Positions 61,889 through 64,000 of a stretch of 64,000 bases of DNA are shown here, piece by piece; within the stretch, counting starts at the first letter, position 1, and each line of letters opens with the position of its first letter. Below the pieces are notes generated by a model, which saw only the letters and a program-made list of their open reading frames with translations, ran no database searches and was not told where the DNA came from. This DNA is from an uncultured Bacteroides sp. (GTDB taxonomy: Bacteria > Bacteroidota > Bacteroidia > Bacteroidales > Bacteroidaceae), in the NCBI GenBank assembly GCA_949285075.1, contig CASDXF010000004.1, positions 1-64,000 on the forward strand, in the 5' to 3' direction. A program made the position numbers and the translations under genes.

Positions 61889-62737
61889 ATGGATAAGGAA
61901 AAAGAACTGATTGACAAGCTGATTGACCTCGCTTTCGCGGAGGACATCGGCGACGGGGACCATACGACCCTTTCGTGCATCCCCGATACGGCAATGGGAA
62001 AGTCTAAACTGTTGATTAAGGAGGCGGGCGTATTGGCCGGAATTGAGGTGGCCAAAGAGATATTCAGCCGCTTCGACCCCACGATGAAGGTGGAGGTGCT
62101 GATTCCGGACGGAACGGAAGTGAAACCGGGTGACGTGGCCATGATTGTGGAGGGCAAGGTGCGGTCGCTGTTGCAGACCGAACGCCTGATGCTGAACGTG
62201 ATGCAGCGGATGAGCGGCATAGCCACGATGACCCGCAAGTACGCCAAACGGTTGGAAGGCACGCGTACTAAAGTGCTCGACACGCGCAAGACAACGCCGG
62301 GGATGCGTATATTGGAGAAGATGGCGGTAAAGATTGGCGGTGGAGAAAATCATCGTATCGGTTTGTTCGATATGATTCTGCTGAAAGACAATCACGTGGA
62401 CTTTGCGGGTGGCATAGACAAGGCCATAACAAGGGCGAAAGAGTATTGCAAGGAAAAAGGCAAGGACCTGAAGATTGAGATTGAGGTGCGCAATCTTGAC
62501 GAGCTGCAACAAGTGCTCGACTTGGGTGGCGTGGACCGTATCATGTTTGATAACTTCACCCCAGAAATGACCAAGAAAGCCGTGGAGATGGTAGGTGGGC
62601 GTTACGAGACGGAATCATCGGGAGGCATTACCTTCGATACCCTGCGTGACTATGCCGAGTGCGGCGTGGACTTCATTTCGGTTGGCGCGCTGACTCATTC
62701 TGTCAAGGGACTTGACATGAGCTTTAAGGCTTGTTAG
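61889..62737 (+). CDS. nadC: Nicotinate-nucleotide pyrophosphorylase (quinolinate PRTase)
   Basis: The 282-residue protein has the conserved NadC segments EDIGDGDHTTLSCIP, LLQTERLMLNVMQRMSGIAT, DTRKTTPGMRILEKMAVKIGGGENHRIGLFDMILLKDNHV and FDNFTPE with SGGITFDTL. It makes nicotinate mononucleotide from quinolinate and PRPP in de novo NAD synthesis; NadD, encoded 14 kb away, uses its product. Confidence 0.97.
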   Translation: MDKEKELIDKLIDLAFAEDIGDGDHTTLSCIPDTAMGKSKLLIKEAGVLAGIEVAKEIFSRFDPTMKVEVLIPDGTEVKPGDVAMIVEGKVRSLLQTERLMLNVMQRMSGIATMTRKYAKRLEGTRTKVLDTRKTTPGMRILEKMAVKIGGGENHRIGLFDMILLKDNHVDFAGGIDKAITRAKEYCKEKGKDLKIEIEVRNLDELQQVLDLGGVDRIMFDNFTPEMTKKAVEMVGGRYETESSGGITFDTLRDYAECGVDFISVGALTHSVKGLDMSFKAC

Positions 62738-62751
62738 GATACGCTTTCAGA

Positions 62752-62825
62752 AGAAAGGGGAAACGCCGTGGCGATACGTTTCCGCTCGGATGCCTTCCCT
62801 TTTCTCCTTTTTAATTCTTTTAACT
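62752..62825 (+). terminator. Terminator after nadC
   Basis: AGAAAGGGGAA pairs with TTCCCTTTTCT, with an inner perfect 7-bp stem (GGAAACG 62759-62765, CGTTTCC 62777-62783) as an alternative fold, followed by CCTTTTTAATTCTTTT. Confidence 0.65.
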
Positions 62826-62901
62826 CTTCTCTTTGCAGCATTCTTGCGTTTCTTGCGTCTAAAGGGAAAACAAGACAAACTACGTTCGATAAACAGAGGC
62901 G

Positions 62902-63459
62902 GTGACTTTGGAAAATGAGACAGAACTGGTGAAGGGCTGCCGGGCAGGAAAGGATTCAGCCCGCAAGGAACTTTACACCCTATATTCCAAACAGATGTTA
63001 GCTGTATGTTACCGCTATACGGGTGATATGGATGTTGCCTACGATGTGTTGCATGATGGATTTATTCGGATTTTCACGAACTTCTCCTTCCGGGGAGAGT
63101 CGTCACTCGGTACATGGATTACCAAAATAATGGTGACGCAAGCGCTTGACTATCTGAGACGGGAAAGGAAAATCGAACGGTTGGTGACTTACGAGGAGCA
63201 ATTGCCGGATATACCGGACATTACGGCGGAGAATGGAGATGCGCTATCTGAAGAAGTGTTGATGAAATTTGTGGCGGAGTTACCGGATGGATGCCGAACA
63301 GTTTTCAATCTTTATGTGTTTGAAGAGAAGACGCACAAGGAAATAGCTAAGGCGCTTCATATTAAAGAGCACTCGTCTATCTCGCAATTGCATCGGGCGA
63401 AATACTTGTTGGCGAAAAGAATTAAAGAATATAGAAAGCATGAAGAAGGAAAAAAATGA
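62902..63459 (+). CDS. ECF-type RNA polymerase sigma factor
   Basis: The 185-residue protein has sigma region 2 (ELYTLYSKQMLAVCYRYTGDMDVAYDVLHDGFIRIFTNFSFRGESSLGTWITKIMVTQALDYLRR) and region 4 (LPDGCRTVFNLYVFEEKTHKEIAKALHIKEHSSISQLHRAKYLLAKRI). The start is GTG (62902), with a TTG at 62908 as alternative; no in-frame ATG precedes region 2. The gene after it overlaps by 20 bp and encodes a membrane-anchored protein, so the pair is a likely sigma and regulator unit. Confidence 0.93.
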   Translation: MTLENETELVKGCRAGKDSARKELYTLYSKQMLAVCYRYTGDMDVAYDVLHDGFIRIFTNFSFRGESSLGTWITKIMVTQALDYLRRERKIERLVTYEEQLPDIPDITAENGDALSEEVLMKFVAELPDGCRTVFNLYVFEEKTHKEIAKALHIKEHSSISQLHRAKYLLAKRIKEYRKHEEGKK

Positions 63460-64000
63460 AATTACCGACTTGTTCCGTTCACGCCTTGTAGATGCGCAAA
63501 TGGAAGTAAAGGAGGGGTTTTGGGAAAAATTGGAGACGGACGTTTCTGTGGCTTGTCGTCAGAGACACCGGGCGCTGATTTTCCGGATAGCCGCAGCCGC
63601 GTCCGTATTGCTTGTATTGGGAGCTTCGTCCGCTGTTCTATGGAATTTTTCTCCCCGGGAGGATTTGGGAGAGGCTTTTCATAAGATAGAAGCGAGCCGT
63701 ACAGGGAGCTTAAATGGTGACGGACTGCAGATAAGCCAATTGCCGCAAGCTACCGGTCCGGTGTTGTATTCGCCTGCTCCTTTTTCTGGTGGCGCATTGC
63801 CTTCAAGTGAAAAGGGTGGGGAGGATTCGCTCTCCGTAAGGTTGTCGGTGTCGTTTTCCTTCTCCTCATCTACCGCTTTCGGAGGCGGTGGGCGTTCCAA
63901 CCAATATACCGGTTATCGAAAGGCGGCTAACTCAAACCGGAGAGGCGATAATTCAGCCTTTGTCCCTTCAGAGAGTAATTCCGCGGACGAGATACCGATT
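63440..64000 (+). CDS. Membrane-anchored partner of the ECF sigma factor (partial, runs off the window)
   Basis: The frame is open for 187 codons from ATG 63440 to the window end. The cytoplasmic N-terminus (MKKEKNEITDLFRSRLVDAQMEVKEGFWEKLETDV) resembles the short head of Bacteroides sigma-linked membrane proteins. One membrane segment follows (FRIAAAASVLLVLGASSAVLW, about residues 48-68), then a Ser/Gly/Asn-rich low-complexity linker. The start lies inside the sigma gene (20-bp overlap), implying coupling. In related proteins the linker leads to an outer-membrane beta-barrel, but that part is not in the window. Confidence 0.75.
   Translation, partial: MKKEKNEITDLFRSRLVDAQMEVKEGFWEKLETDVSVACRQRHRALIFRIAAAASVLLVLGASSAVLWNFSPREDLGEAFHKIEASRTGSLNGDGLQISQLPQATGPVLYSPAPFSGGALPSSEKGGEDSLSVRLSVSFSFSSSTAFGGGGRSNQYTGYRKAANSNRRGDNSAFVPSESNSADEIPI

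Overview
The window comes from a Bacteroidales genome, most likely Bacteroidaceae. The evidence is a SusC/SusD pair with DUF4843 and PKD-like lipoprotein partners, Bacteroidetes-restricted families (DUF4290, DUF5056, DUF6249, DUF6769), many promoters with the Bacteroides -7 element TAnnTTTG, and a MurA with Asp in place of the usual active-site Cys. Base composition is mosaic: most genes are GC-rich, but about 24.3-27.2 kb and 47.1-50.8 kb are clearly AT-richer. No rRNA, tRNA or CRISPR array was found.

Layout. 0-6 kb: the tail of an unknown gene, a phased palindrome array, and a leftward RND efflux operon whose TolC gene is frameshifted. 6-11.2 kb: acetyltransferase, M64 peptidase, Lrp-type regulator, folA-thyA, and an exported phospholipase D-like protein. 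11.3-13.2 kb: a repeat-rich zone with a seven-copy 42-bp array, 22-bp palindrome arrays, duplicated hairpin elements and a 150-residue IS200/Y1 HUH transposase. 13.2-21.6 kb: a leftward SusC-SusD-DUF4843-PKD-like-thioredoxin operon. 22.2-23.5 kb: a small ECF sigma operon. 24.3-30.1 kb: a transglutaminase-like lipoprotein, then three tandem paralogous exported proteins closely followed by an O-antigen-ligase/TPR membrane protein. 30.2-37.9 kb: rsmF and a leftward DUF6769-CusB-CusA-CusC type metal efflux operon. 38.3-47.2 kb: ABC-F protein, phosphate transporter, phosphoesterases, rmlA-rmlB and menA. 47.1-56.1 kb: core genes nadD, gmk, yicC, tsaB, DUF4290, murA, rimM, M23 peptidase, dxr and rseP. 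56.3-58.6 kb: GH92 mannosidase. 59.4-61.7 kb: a queuosine operon (precursor transporter, queC, queF) and rlmH. 61.9-64 kb: nadC, then an ECF sigma gene overlapping a membrane-anchored partner cut by the window end.

The most unusual signal is noncoding. At least two families of intergenic arrays recur around the window with an exact 22-bp period and a short palindrome in each unit: CTC(R)(Y)GAG at 11.6, 22.0, 38.1 and 58.8 kb, and a GTAC-centred unit at 13.0, 24.0, 43.0 and 58.6 kb. A third, 23-bp array with a GGTAGCTACC core lies at 0.16 kb. Spacers vary but the two-helical-turn register is kept. Larger hairpin elements shared between 11.8-13 kb and 38.0 kb surround the Y1 transposase, so a REP/RAYT-like relationship is possible. 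The second candidate for an undescribed system is the paralogous trio plus O-antigen-ligase-like gene.
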